From Bdellovibrionales bacterium (GTDB lineage: Bacteria > Bdellovibrionota > Bdellovibrionia > Bdellovibrionales > UBA1609): a stretch of DNA of 64,000 nucleotides. The first letter of the stretch is position 1. Every line of letters starts with the position of its first letter. The translations under genes and the position numbers were made by a program. The stretch spans positions 248,001 through 312,000 of the forward strand of contig JADJVA010000006.1 in NCBI GenBank assembly GCA_016716765.1, written 5' to 3'. The notes under the pieces were generated by a model, which was given only the letters and a program-made list of their open reading frames with translations, had not been told where the DNA came from and did no database searches. Below are positions 41,598 to 50,542 of the stretch, one piece after another.

Positions 41598-42299
41598 CTA
41601 ACTTCCTCCTTTGATTGAAGGGGATCCATTTTCTGTAACAGGTTTTTTTCCCAAGCTTTCGGCAGCTTGTTCCAAAGTCAGCTTTGTTGCTTTTTGGCTA
41701 TCGTCAACATTTTGCTCTGCTTCGGCTTCGATGAGCATGGCAATTTCATTAAGGTCTGTTTTCTCCTTCGTCCAGATCCATTTGTAGGTGTTGAGATACT
41801 GGTTGTTTTCATCTTTGTCTCTCAGGAAGACCTGAGCTGTTCCGGATTTGAGGTCAGATGTCTCTTTTGGATATTTGACAACAAGCAAAACCTGATGTTT
41901 TGAATCCAAAGTTACTACCGAAACTTTTTCGTTTTCGTTGCTTGGACTGACTAACTCAGCAGGCTGGTATTCCTTATCTGTGTTGTTTTGGCTCAGAGTT
42001 CCTTTGTAGAGAATTGTGGTTCCTTGGTTGAGCAGTGTCTGAAGCTCTTTGCTGAGGGGTAGGCTGATCTCAATTTCGAAGCTCAAAGCGTTTTCGGAAA
42101 TGATTTGGGCGGAGGCAACGGCCTGAGGGATTACTTCATCTTGAGCTTTTTCCTGTACGGGCTTGCTATCAAGCACTGCTGCTGGCAATGTTGATTTTGA
42201 GCGGTGCATTTTTCGATCTGAATTACCGCAGCCAGTCGCGGTCAAGGCAGCGAGCACAATAAATAATCCTGAGCGAGCCAGCGGTGACACATAATTCAT
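41598..42299 (-). CDS. Lipoprotein of unknown function
   Basis: A 233-residue lipoprotein: signal with lipobox LTATGC (Cys at about 24), then a Ser/Lys/Pro-rich linker and a beta-rich domain (SFEIEISLPLSKELQTLL, KVSVVTLDSKHQVLLVVKYP). The end is acidic and helical. No family is recognised. GGAGGATTG before ATG 42299 is a good ribosome-binding site. Its start faces the TldD gene across a 440-base gap. Confidence 0.72.
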   Translation of the reverse strand: MNYVSPLARSGLFIVLAALTATGCGNSDRKMHRSKSTLPAAVLDSKPVQEKAQDEVIPQAVASAQIISENALSFEIEISLPLSKELQTLLNQGTTILYKGTLSQNNTDKEYQPAELVSPSNENEKVSVVTLDSKHQVLLVVKYPKETSDLKSGTAQVFLRDKDENNQYLNTYKWIWTKEKTDLNEIAMLIEAEAEQNVDDSQKATKLTLEQAAESLGKKPVTENGSPSIKGGS

Positions 42300-42400
42300 C
42301 GGTTCAATCCTCCAGGTTACGTAGATGGTAATTCATCCTTAAGTCCGCGAGTCTTCAGTTCATGACTTCATTCGCGGTACCTACACAGCTTTCTTAAGCA

Positions 42401-42638
42401 ATGGAAATGCCAGAATGTCTGTTGCGCGGTGTGGATTTTTTGGAGTCTTCAAAATGGATGGGAGAAAATTCCCGGTGACAAGCTTCGCGCAGTGGCTGAG
42501 AAAAAAATACGTACTCGTAATCCTTTGTGGCTTGAGTTGGGGTGCGGTGATCTCAAGAACGGGAAGAAATTGCAGGGTGTTCTGGTCTCTCACAAGGATG
42601 ATTTTTTTTTCAATTCGTGTTCTGATCATCCAGGTTGA
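42401..42638 (+). pseudogene. Possible small gene with one frameshift
   Basis: ATG 42401 encodes MEMPECLLRGVDFLESSKWM and stops after 25 codons. In another frame the sequence continues with gene-like composition (DKLRAVAEKKIRTRN, PLWLELGCGDLKNGKK) up to TGA 42638. Dropping one A from the AAAA run at 42465-42468 joins them into a 78-residue product. The ribosome-binding site is weak and no family is recognised. The rest of the gap 42300-42741 shows nothing else. Confidence 0.35.
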
Positions 42639-42741
42639 TGGTCGGTGAGCCTTGAATATTTCTCCGCATTGCGGCGATAATTGGCAATTGGGTCCGGTTC
42701 ATGTGACAATTTGAGGTCGTGTTTGCCTTGAAGGGGGTCTT

Positions 42742-44340
42742 ATGTCTCATAGTCTGATTCGCGCTCAGCTTGAACCAAGTCTAGAACAGGCTCAGGCTGT
42801 TTGGATTAAAGCATATAGTCATCTGAAGGAGGTTTCGAAGGGGGGATGGTATCCTTCTCTTGTTATTGAGCGGCGCTATAAGCGAGATTTTTCGGTCAAT
42901 AGCAAGTCGGAGGCGATGTCGGAGAGGTTGAGCGAGGGGATCGTGGTCCGAATCTTTGACGGAGTGACTCTATTTGAGGAGGCGAGCCATGATTTATCAG
43001 AAGCCTCAGTTTTGGAAATGGTTCGCAAGCTGGACGAACGGGTCCGTCTTCAAGGGCAGGCGGGTGGGCAGGGAGAGAAAGTTCGTGTCTATCGGCCGCC
43101 AACATGGGCGGAGCGTTTGCAAGTAGCTCTAGATCCCGAAATAACTCAACAAATACCGGCAGGGGTTAACCAACAAACCTGGGTTCATTTCGGTACGCCT
43201 CAAAGTCAGGAGCTCTGGAAAACCAATGATGAGGTTATGAAGTTCACTCGAGATAACTTTGATCGTCTGCGCGAGGCTGAGGCGACTTTGCCTAACAGCC
43301 ATGCTTCAAAAAATCCTGATTTTTTCCAGGTGAGAACGAGTTTGGAAAAATTAGATTTTGTATTTATCGATGAACAGACTCGGATGAGCCAGAGTTTATT
43401 GCGAAACAGCCTGGTTGTTGCAGTTATCAAAGCCGGCGAAAGGGGTCATTGTGTTCAAGGTGGACTTGGCGGCCGAGAGACCCTTGAGATGAGTGATCAG
43501 GAAATGTTGGGGGCCTACGAAAAGTTGAGAAAGAGCTTGAACGCGGAGAAGATTCAGCCGGGACGTTATAAGGTTCTCATGAATCCTTCTATTACAGGTG
43601 TTTTTGCACACGAAGCTTTTGGTCATTCCCAGGAGGGAGACACTTGGGCGCGCGGTCGTTCGAAAGCTCGAGAGCTGTATGAGAGCAAGGAAAAGGTAGG
43701 AAATCAACATGCCACAATTATTAACAATCCGGCTGTCTACCGAAATGGACCCGACTTCTTTTCGGCCTGGGGATCTTATTATTTTGATGAAGAGGGTTGG
43801 TTGGCGCAGGAACATTGTTTAGTTAAAGAAGGAGTTCTTCAGAATCCCATGACCCACTTGATCTCGGCGGTGCGTTTGGATGTTCCACGCACAGCCAATG
43901 GTAAGAGAGAAAGCTGGACTCATGGAATCTATACTCGTCAAACAAACACCTATTTCTCTGCCGGCGAAAAAACGTTTGCGGAGCTAATTGCCATGGTCGA
44001 TTATGGATTTTTTGCGGACGTGGCTTTTGGAGGAATGGAAGATCCAAAGGGTATGGGCATCCAGGTAGGAATGGCCTATGTGGAAGAGATCAAAGATGGA
44101 GCCTTGACTGGGCGTACTTTCAAAGCTCCGAACGGCGGTGCCATCCAGATGACTGGTTATGTTCCCGATTACCTAGGATCCATCATAGCAAAATCGAAAA
44201 TTGAAGCACATCGAGAGGAAGTTGATGAGTCTCAGCATCCCTGGAATGAAGTGGGAGGCTGTGGAAAGTACCACAAAGAATATGTGGCGGCTGGTTGCGG
44301 CGGTCCTTATATGTTGGTGGATAAGGTTTTACTAAGTTAA
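42742..44340 (+). CDS. tldD: TldD family metalloprotease subunit
   Basis: A 532-residue TldD-type protein. The zinc motif is HEAFGH (290-295) in GVFAHEAFGHSQEGD; further family sequence is FSAWGSYYFDEEGWLAQ and the Gly-rich end WNEVGGCGKYHKEY. TldD pairs with TldE/PmbA, encoded directly downstream, to form a heterodimeric protease that processes peptides such as microcin precursors or degrades unfolded chains. AAGGGGG lies upstream of ATG 42742. Length is above that of E. coli TldD (about 480), with extra sequence in the first 130 residues. Confidence 0.93.
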   Translation: MSHSLIRAQLEPSLEQAQAVWIKAYSHLKEVSKGGWYPSLVIERRYKRDFSVNSKSEAMSERLSEGIVVRIFDGVTLFEEASHDLSEASVLEMVRKLDERVRLQGQAGGQGEKVRVYRPPTWAERLQVALDPEITQQIPAGVNQQTWVHFGTPQSQELWKTNDEVMKFTRDNFDRLREAEATLPNSHASKNPDFFQVRTSLEKLDFVFIDEQTRMSQSLLRNSLVVAVIKAGERGHCVQGGLGGRETLEMSDQEMLGAYEKLRKSLNAEKIQPGRYKVLMNPSITGVFAHEAFGHSQEGDTWARGRSKARELYESKEKVGNQHATIINNPAVYRNGPDFFSAWGSYYFDEEGWLAQEHCLVKEGVLQNPMTHLISAVRLDVPRTANGKRESWTHGIYTRQTNTYFSAGEKTFAELIAMVDYGFFADVAFGGMEDPKGMGIQVGMAYVEEIKDGALTGRTFKAPNGGAIQMTGYVPDYLGSIIAKSKIEAHREEVDESQHPWNEVGGCGKYHKEYVAAGCGGPYMLVDKVLLS

Positions 44341-44355
44341 AAGGGGAGTGAATTG

Positions 44356-45735
44356 ATGTTGCTTTGGAATAGAGCTGATCTGCTGGAGTGTCTTAAGAAA
44401 AACACAGGCCAACAAGGTAGGGCTTGGCTGCAATGGGCCTTAACTGAGCGCCAGGAAGATCGTCAGGAATTCTATTTGATTCAAAGTGTGACTCAAAAAG
44501 TTGTTCTTGATCAGTCTCGCGAAGTCGAAGATCGATCGTTTCATTTGCGTCTTTATGTCCGTCGTCCAGATGGCAATAAAATGGGCGTTGCAGAGGGGCC
44601 TCTGTTTCAGAAATTGGATCTTCTTACGCAATTGGAGGCCTTTGAGAAAAAAGCTTTGCTCGGTGTCGAAAAGCAATGGCTTTTCCCGAAGCCAGATAAA
44701 GAGGATGAAGAGACTCAGCCTCCTCTGAAGGTTTATCCGCCCCTTTTAGCAGAGATCAGAGATTGTTCTTTCAAAGTCTATCGAGACTTGGAAAAGGCAA
44801 TTCAAAGAGCTACAGAAGGGCAATTTAATTCAGGCGAACTCTTTGTTATCCGTGAGCATCGTGTGCGCACCTTGTCTTCTGGATTTTCTACAGAACAGAT
44901 TGAATCAAAAATTTACGCGGAGGTCTGTTTTTCCTCACAAGAGAAAGCTTCGGGTCTATCGGAGGAATTTTTAGTTACTCGCTGGGCTTCCCACCCTGAG
45001 CAGCTTGATTTTGATAAAATGTGTCGGGAGTCGGCCCAATTTGCTCAGGCAAGTTTAAGGACGGCGAAGTTAGCTTCCGGAGAGTTCCATGTTTTACTTC
45101 ATGCGGACGTTCTCAATGCACTTCTTCACGATGTTTTGAGTCAATTGAGCTCGCGGCAAAAATATTACAAATTGCCGTTTAAGCCCAAGGGAACCTCATT
45201 GATTGATAATTTTAAGGGCATGCCATTTGTCATGAGGCTGGACCCGAGCCTTGATTATTGCTTTGGAAGCGGATCTTTTAGTGCCGAGGGTTTATCTCAA
45301 GAAAACAAGGTACTTGTTCAAGAAAACAAAATTCAGTTCAATCCAACTTCAAGCCAGATGTCTCAATATTTAGGGGATGAGGTGACCACGGTCCTTGGAA
45401 ACCTCGTTGTTGTTCCGAGCAAGTTTGAAAGCAAAGAACAGTTAATAAAATCGCAGGACAAGGTTCTTGAAGTGCTTCAGTTCTCTGGACTCTTCACGAA
45501 CTCTATGGATTTAACCTATTCTTCAGAAATTCGCCTGGCTCGACTCTATGACAATCGCACCGGCAAAGTGAGCTACATAAAAGGGGGCAACCTGTCCGGT
45601 CACTTCCCCACTAATTTTGCTTCAGTCTTGTGGGGTGGGGACGCAGTTGTTGAGAATTGGTTCGATGAGGGTGGAGGACACACCTACTTTGGGCCCGAGG
45701 TGGCCTTGATTGGAAATGTTTCGGTCACATCCTAA
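44356..45735 (+). CDS. tldE: TldE/PmbA-like protease subunit
   Basis: A 459-residue partner of TldD. It has the family fold and typical C-terminal end (SEIRLARLYDNRTGKVSYIKGGNLSGH region and VALIGNVSVTS), but not the HExxxH zinc motif, as expected for the non-catalytic subunit. Fifteen bases separate it from tldD and GGGGAG lies seven bases before ATG 44356 (TTG 44353 is also in frame). The pair is co-transcribed. Sequence divergence from well-known PmbA proteins is large, so the assignment rests on the pair and overall pattern. Confidence 0.85.
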   Translation: MLLWNRADLLECLKKNTGQQGRAWLQWALTERQEDRQEFYLIQSVTQKVVLDQSREVEDRSFHLRLYVRRPDGNKMGVAEGPLFQKLDLLTQLEAFEKKALLGVEKQWLFPKPDKEDEETQPPLKVYPPLLAEIRDCSFKVYRDLEKAIQRATEGQFNSGELFVIREHRVRTLSSGFSTEQIESKIYAEVCFSSQEKASGLSEEFLVTRWASHPEQLDFDKMCRESAQFAQASLRTAKLASGEFHVLLHADVLNALLHDVLSQLSSRQKYYKLPFKPKGTSLIDNFKGMPFVMRLDPSLDYCFGSGSFSAEGLSQENKVLVQENKIQFNPTSSQMSQYLGDEVTTVLGNLVVVPSKFESKEQLIKSQDKVLEVLQFSGLFTNSMDLTYSSEIRLARLYDNRTGKVSYIKGGNLSGHFPTNFASVLWGGDAVVENWFDEGGGHTYFGPEVALIGNVSVTS

Positions 45736-45768
45736 AAGTCTTCCGAAGTTTATGAAATAGGAGAGTTC

Positions 45769-46779
45769 ATGTCCAGTTCCAAAATTGTTTTAACCGGAGT
45801 CAAGCCCACGGGACAGCCCCATATCGGAAACTATTTGGGAGCTATTCGACCTGCATTAGCCATGGCTAAAGAGCCCAACACAAGATCCTTTTTTTTTATT
45901 GCAGATTATCACTCTCTCATTAACACCCATGATGCAAAAGTCTTAAATGAAATGGTTTACGAAGTTGCCGCAACTTGGCTTGCTTGCGGTCTCGATGTGA
46001 AATCGACGGTGTTTTACCGCCAGTCTGACGTACCTGAAGTTTTCGAACTCAATTGGATCCTTTCTTGTTTTTCTGCGAAGGGCCTTATGAATCGGGCGCA
46101 CGCTTACAAAGCCAAGCTAGCCGAAAATCAAGAAGCCGGAAAGGAGGATTTGGATTTTGGAGTGAGCATGGGTCTTTTTTCATATCCTATCCTGATGGCT
46201 GCCGATATTTTGATGTTTGGGACTCATAAAGTGCCTGTTGGTGAGGACCAGATTCAGCATGTGGAAATTGCTCGTGACATCGCACAGAAGCTGAATCGAA
46301 CTTACAATTCAGAAGTTTTGGTGGTTCCAGAAAGTGTGCTTCAGAAGGAGTCAAAACTTGTACCGGGCTTGGACGGCCGCAAAATGAGCAAGAGTTATGG
46401 CAATACGATCCCTTTGTTTTCCGATGAGAAAGTATTGCGTAAGCTTGTGATGAAAATTAAAACTGATAGCTCTGGTCCGGATGAGCCCAAAGATCCGGAC
46501 AAGAGTTTGGTCTTTGATCTTTTCAAGGAATTTGCGAGACCTGAGCAGATTGCTGAACTTCGTCAGTCTTATCTGAGCGGAATTTCCTGGGGTAATGCAA
46601 AAGAAGCTCTCTTTCAGGCTATTAATTCCAGACTCAAAGGTCCAAGAGAAAGATACAATGAGCTTATGGCCCATCCTGAAGAAATTGACCGCTTGCTTCG
46701 AATCGGCGGCGATGAAGCTCGCGAAATTGCGAGTCAAAGATTGAAAGATGTTCGTAAAATCATTGGTCTTGAGCATTAG
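45769..46779 (+). CDS. trpS: Tryptophanyl-tRNA synthetase
   Basis: A 336-residue class I aminoacyl-tRNA synthetase that charges tRNA-Trp. The HIGH motif appears as PHIGNYLG (about 16-23) and KMSKS is at 205-209 in GRKMSKSYGN. VGEDQIQHVE and FVFGTHKVPVG-type sequence (FGTHKVPVGEDQ) match TrpS. Length is normal for the bacterial enzyme. AGGAGAG precedes ATG 45769. It starts 33 bases after tldE, so it may be in the same transcript. Confidence 0.97.
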   Translation: MSSSKIVLTGVKPTGQPHIGNYLGAIRPALAMAKEPNTRSFFFIADYHSLINTHDAKVLNEMVYEVAATWLACGLDVKSTVFYRQSDVPEVFELNWILSCFSAKGLMNRAHAYKAKLAENQEAGKEDLDFGVSMGLFSYPILMAADILMFGTHKVPVGEDQIQHVEIARDIAQKLNRTYNSEVLVVPESVLQKESKLVPGLDGRKMSKSYGNTIPLFSDEKVLRKLVMKIKTDSSGPDEPKDPDKSLVFDLFKEFARPEQIAELRQSYLSGISWGNAKEALFQAINSRLKGPRERYNELMAHPEEIDRLLRIGGDEAREIASQRLKDVRKIIGLEH

Positions 46780-46781
46780 AT

Positions 46782-49028
46782 TTGAGGAGAAGAGATAGTA
46801 TTAAAAGACGATTAGCGATTTTTATTTATGCAATGATCGGTTTTGCTTTTGCGTCCATTTTTTGGTTTGTGCAAGAGATATCCTTTCCTCTGATTTCAGA
46901 CTCCTCGGTCCTGACCTTTGCGCGCGATCAAACCCGTTCCAATGTTTACGATACAAAACATGGGGTTGATTGGGGGAAACTCAAAGCAAAGGAGCATGCA
47001 TGGGGCAAGGAAGCTGTCGAGTCGATGCCGCTTTACCTTTCCTACAAGGAGTCTTTGTTCGCAAATCAGAAACATCAAATCATTTTCGGAAACAGAAGAG
47101 GAAAAATTCAATCATTCAATCTCAATAGGAGCAGTGTCAGCTGGGAAGCTGGTTTTCCTGAAGGGTTCCAACTTTTTTCTACGCCAGTAGTGAGCAAGAA
47201 TACGGGTATCATCTATGCCCTTGGAAGGAGTGAGGATTTTTACAGTGCGGAAAATGGGGTTCCACCAAAGAGCGGAATTATCCTGATGGCTCTTGATGTC
47301 TTCACTGGACGAATTGTGAGTCAACGTCAAGTTAACTTAGCTGAGATTTTTTCTCACTACACTCCCAATGTAAAATGGGATTTGGATCCACGCTTTGGAC
47401 TCGTTTGTAAAACAGCCTTAGGATTACGAGAGCAAAATCAAGGCTCAGTCGTTTACTTCGGCTGCTCGATGACAAAGAACAACAACTCACATCCCCCTTC
47501 TGAGCGTAGACCTTATCGTCAATACAGGGGGATTCGAGGCGTTCTTTTGGGACTTGAAACAACGAAAAATGGCGAATTTGCAGAAAAGATGCCACTTGCT
47601 TTTTTTCCGAGTGAATATCACCAAGACAATGCATTGACCGGATTTGATAGCGGAATTTACTGTGCCGGAGGAGCTCCTCCCGTTCTGCCGGACGGAAGAA
47701 TATTGGTCACAACTGGAAATGGACCTTTGATCCCCAAAATGAACAACTTTGGATGCTCCATTGTAAAAATCAGTTCGGAGACATTTCGGCCAGCAGTCAA
47801 TAAGCCGGGTGAAATTCCATTTATCAGTTTAGATGTTAATGATTTTGAAGAGTGTTATACCTCGAATGCCGATTATTCATCTGGGACGGTTGCGGCTTTG
47901 GCGGTCGGTCCAAACAAGTTTGTGGGTTTTCTCAGGGATAAGGTAGGAAGTGTGATAGCTTTTGATCCTGATAAAATGTCAGGGAATCATTTGTCTGGTC
48001 GAGAGGAGCTTGATGTCCGCAGAGATTTGGAAATAGAGGGACTTCACTACGGGCAAGGGTCTGTTTTTTTGGACGAGAATTCAAAGTCTAACCTTGTGAT
48101 TCATCACCATCGGATTTGGCAAACTCGAAGAAGGCTGTTGGCGACAAGTGGGGCAGAAGAGGTTCTGTCTCGCCTGGGGTATACGAGAGGTCATTGCGTT
48201 GGATATGTTCGCGATAAGCCAGATGGACGTGCTTTTTCATTGTACGAGTCTGGTCCTACAAATGGTGCCATCGTACTGGTCAATGAGTCCTTAGAAAACC
48301 AAGAACGGATGACATCTTCGGATGTGTCTGTCGTTGGTTCTGCAAAGGAGGAGTTTTACTGGGGAGTGGGAGGGCTTAAACTCCCTTATCGAAAATTGTT
48401 GGAGCTCGGGTTTTCACCAACAAAAGGCTCGAATTATTCCAAATCAAAATTTGACTTGGTCCCTATGCGTCTGATGGCCAATGTGGACATTCGCACCTCG
48501 ATCGTCAGCATGATTGAATCACACTACAAAAAGGAGCCTGAGTATCACGGAACCTGGAAGGTCTTTTCTGAAGATAACGGATTTATTTTGCGTCCAAAAA
48601 AGCGAGAGGAATTGAATTCCTGCCTTGAGCATGATGGCCTTGTGCCTTTTTACGAATATGAAAGGCATGAATCGAAGTTTCTCGGATTCAAGGTTTCGCG
48701 TCTTGTGTACGGAGAAGACTTGGGTCAGCCTCGATACCAGTGGGTCTATTCAGATGACAAACAGAGATTTTTACACTCGAGTTCATTGAACACGATAAGA
48801 ATTGCTGGCAGTCAGGATGGTTATGTTCTCGTTGCTGCCCATGAGCCCTATAAAGAGCAGGAGTCTTGGCTGATCGTTCTCTCTTTGAAAGATGGTCATC
48901 GTATTTCGGAGTTTCGTTTCTCAGGCAGCCATCACTTTTCTCAGCCCCTTTTTACGGGCCATGGAGTCTTTCTTTCTACCAGAGATCGTGGCTTGATCGC
49001 AGTGACTCAAGACGAGTTGGAGCTGTAG
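46782..49028 (+). CDS. Membrane-anchored PQQ-like beta-propeller protein
   Basis: A 748-residue protein with an N-terminal membrane anchor (about 10-35, IFIYAMIGFAFASIFWFV) and a large extracytoplasmic domain of quinoprotein/PQQ-enzyme-like beta-propeller type: FGNRRGKIQSFNL, STPVVSKNTGIIYALG, LMALDVFTGRIVS, AGGAPPVLPDGRILVTTGNG. Blades contain the Gly-rich turns usual for such repeats, but no PQQ-binding residues can be picked out. The start is unclear: TTG 46782 lies two bases after the trpS stop without a site; a good GAGGAGAAGAG lies in front of ATT 46800; ATG 46833 cuts off part of the anchor. It converges on lpd. Confidence 0.72.
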   Translation: MRRRDSIKRRLAIFIYAMIGFAFASIFWFVQEISFPLISDSSVLTFARDQTRSNVYDTKHGVDWGKLKAKEHAWGKEAVESMPLYLSYKESLFANQKHQIIFGNRRGKIQSFNLNRSSVSWEAGFPEGFQLFSTPVVSKNTGIIYALGRSEDFYSAENGVPPKSGIILMALDVFTGRIVSQRQVNLAEIFSHYTPNVKWDLDPRFGLVCKTALGLREQNQGSVVYFGCSMTKNNNSHPPSERRPYRQYRGIRGVLLGLETTKNGEFAEKMPLAFFPSEYHQDNALTGFDSGIYCAGGAPPVLPDGRILVTTGNGPLIPKMNNFGCSIVKISSETFRPAVNKPGEIPFISLDVNDFEECYTSNADYSSGTVAALAVGPNKFVGFLRDKVGSVIAFDPDKMSGNHLSGREELDVRRDLEIEGLHYGQGSVFLDENSKSNLVIHHHRIWQTRRRLLATSGAEEVLSRLGYTRGHCVGYVRDKPDGRAFSLYESGPTNGAIVLVNESLENQERMTSSDVSVVGSAKEEFYWGVGGLKLPYRKLLELGFSPTKGSNYSKSKFDLVPMRLMANVDIRTSIVSMIESHYKKEPEYHGTWKVFSEDNGFILRPKKREELNSCLEHDGLVPFYEYERHESKFLGFKVSRLVYGEDLGQPRYQWVYSDDKQRFLHSSSLNTIRIAGSQDGYVLVAAHEPYKEQESWLIVLSLKDGHRISEFRFSGSHHFSQPLFTGHGVFLSTRDRGLIAVTQDELEL

Positions 49029-49058
49029 GTTTTTTTCTAACGAGGATTCCCCTTTTCT

Positions 49059-50471
49059 TCACATCTGCCGAGCTCGACTGTCTACGGCCAGGGCCGCCTC
49101 TCGAAGAACTTCAGGAAGAGTCGGGTGAGCATGGAAGCTCCGGGCAAGATCTTCGGACGAAGCAGAAAACTCCATTGCCACAACCGCTTCCGCAATCAAA
49201 TCACTGGCGCGGGGCCCGAGAATATGAACTCCAAGGATTTGATCTGTTTTCTCGTCGGCAAGGACCTTTGCCATGCCTTCTGTGCATCCCAGTGCTTTTG
49301 CCCGACCATTGGCCGTAAAGGGGAAAGTCCCGACTTTAAATTTGATTCCAAGTGTCTGCAGTTCTTCTTCAGTTTTTCCGACGCTTGCAAATTCAGGCCA
49401 AGTGTAAATCACCCCAGGGAGAGTGTTGTAATTGACGTGCCCTGCTTGTCCCGCAATTATTTCGGCGACAGCGACGCCCTCTTCTTCGGCTTTGTGAGCG
49501 AGCATGGGACCGCGGACGAGATCTCCGACCGCGTAAATATTGGGAACATTCGTGCGAAAATGGTCATCAATTTGGACCACTCCTCGATTATCTGTTTTGA
49601 TCCCCAGTCCTTCAAGATTTAAACCATCCGAGTAGGGTCGGCGTCCAGTAGCGACGAGAACAACATCGGCTTCGACTGAACTTTGACTCTGGTCTTTGAG
49701 TCGTTCGTATTTGACCAAAGTTCGTGATGGAGAAGGAGCTGTCTCAGCGCCTGAGACCTTGGCCTCCATGATAAATTTCATTCCTTGTTTGGTGAGAATT
49801 TGCTCGAGGCGTTTGCTGAGCTTGGTGTCCATGCCTCCGCAAATCTTTCCTGTGTACTCAATGATCGTCACTTCAGAGCCAAGACGAAGCCACACCGAGC
49901 CCAGCTCCAGCCCAATCACTCCTCCTCCCACGACCACAAGTTTTTGAGGCACTGTAGGAAGACAGAGAGCCTCAGTGGAGGAGACCACTGTTTTGCCGTT
50001 GAACTTCAAAAAAGGCAGTTCGTTGGGTATGCTCCCTGTTGCGAGCATGATATTTTTCGCTTGAACGAGATTTTTCTTCCCGCTCTTGTCTGTGATTTCG
50101 ACTTCGTTTGCGCTGATTAGACGCCCTAGTCCTTCGAGTGAGGCGATCTTATTTTTTTTAAAAAGAAAAGCGATCCCGCCTGTCAGGTCACTCACGATTT
50201 TACTTTTTCTTGCCATCATCGTGGGGAGGTCGAGGCTCACTCCATCAAGCTTAATCCCATGGTGCAAGAATTCTGTGCGAGCGGCCAAAAAGTGTTCGCT
50301 GGAATCAAGCAATGCTTTTGACGGAATGCAGCCGACGTTGAGGCAGGTTCCGCCGAGTGTTGGATTTTTCTCAACAACAGCCACCTTAAGGCCCAATTGA
50401 GCTGCTCGTATGGCCCCGACATAGCCACCAGGGCCTGAACCAATCACCACCAAATCAAATGTGTCTGACAT
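49059..50471 (-). CDS. lpdA: Dihydrolipoyl dehydrogenase (E3)
   Basis: A 470-residue flavoprotein disulphide reductase. FAD-binding GSGPGGYVGAIRAAQLG starts at residue 12; the redox-active pair lies in GGTCLNVGCIPSK; the NAD site is VVVGGGVIGLELG; AVGDLVRGPMLAHKAEEEG and the C-terminal HAHPTLPE (catalytic His-Glu) complete the family pattern. It re-oxidises the lipoyl arms of SucB with NAD. It lies directly downstream of sucB on the same strand with a good ribosome-binding site (GAGGGAG), so the three genes form one set. Confidence 0.97.
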   Translation of the reverse strand: MSDTFDLVVIGSGPGGYVGAIRAAQLGLKVAVVEKNPTLGGTCLNVGCIPSKALLDSSEHFLAARTEFLHHGIKLDGVSLDLPTMMARKSKIVSDLTGGIAFLFKKNKIASLEGLGRLISANEVEITDKSGKKNLVQAKNIMLATGSIPNELPFLKFNGKTVVSSTEALCLPTVPQKLVVVGGGVIGLELGSVWLRLGSEVTIIEYTGKICGGMDTKLSKRLEQILTKQGMKFIMEAKVSGAETAPSPSRTLVKYERLKDQSQSSVEADVVLVATGRRPYSDGLNLEGLGIKTDNRGVVQIDDHFRTNVPNIYAVGDLVRGPMLAHKAEEEGVAVAEIIAGQAGHVNYNTLPGVIYTWPEFASVGKTEEELQTLGIKFKVGTFPFTANGRAKALGCTEGMAKVLADEKTDQILGVHILGPRASDLIAEAVVAMEFSASSEDLARSFHAHPTLPEVLREAALAVDSRARQM

Positions 50472-50542
50472 ACAAACTCCCTCATCTGAAGCCCTTATTT
50501 ATCTTCAGGCGAAATTACATCCGAGGATCCCAGGCTTTTTAT

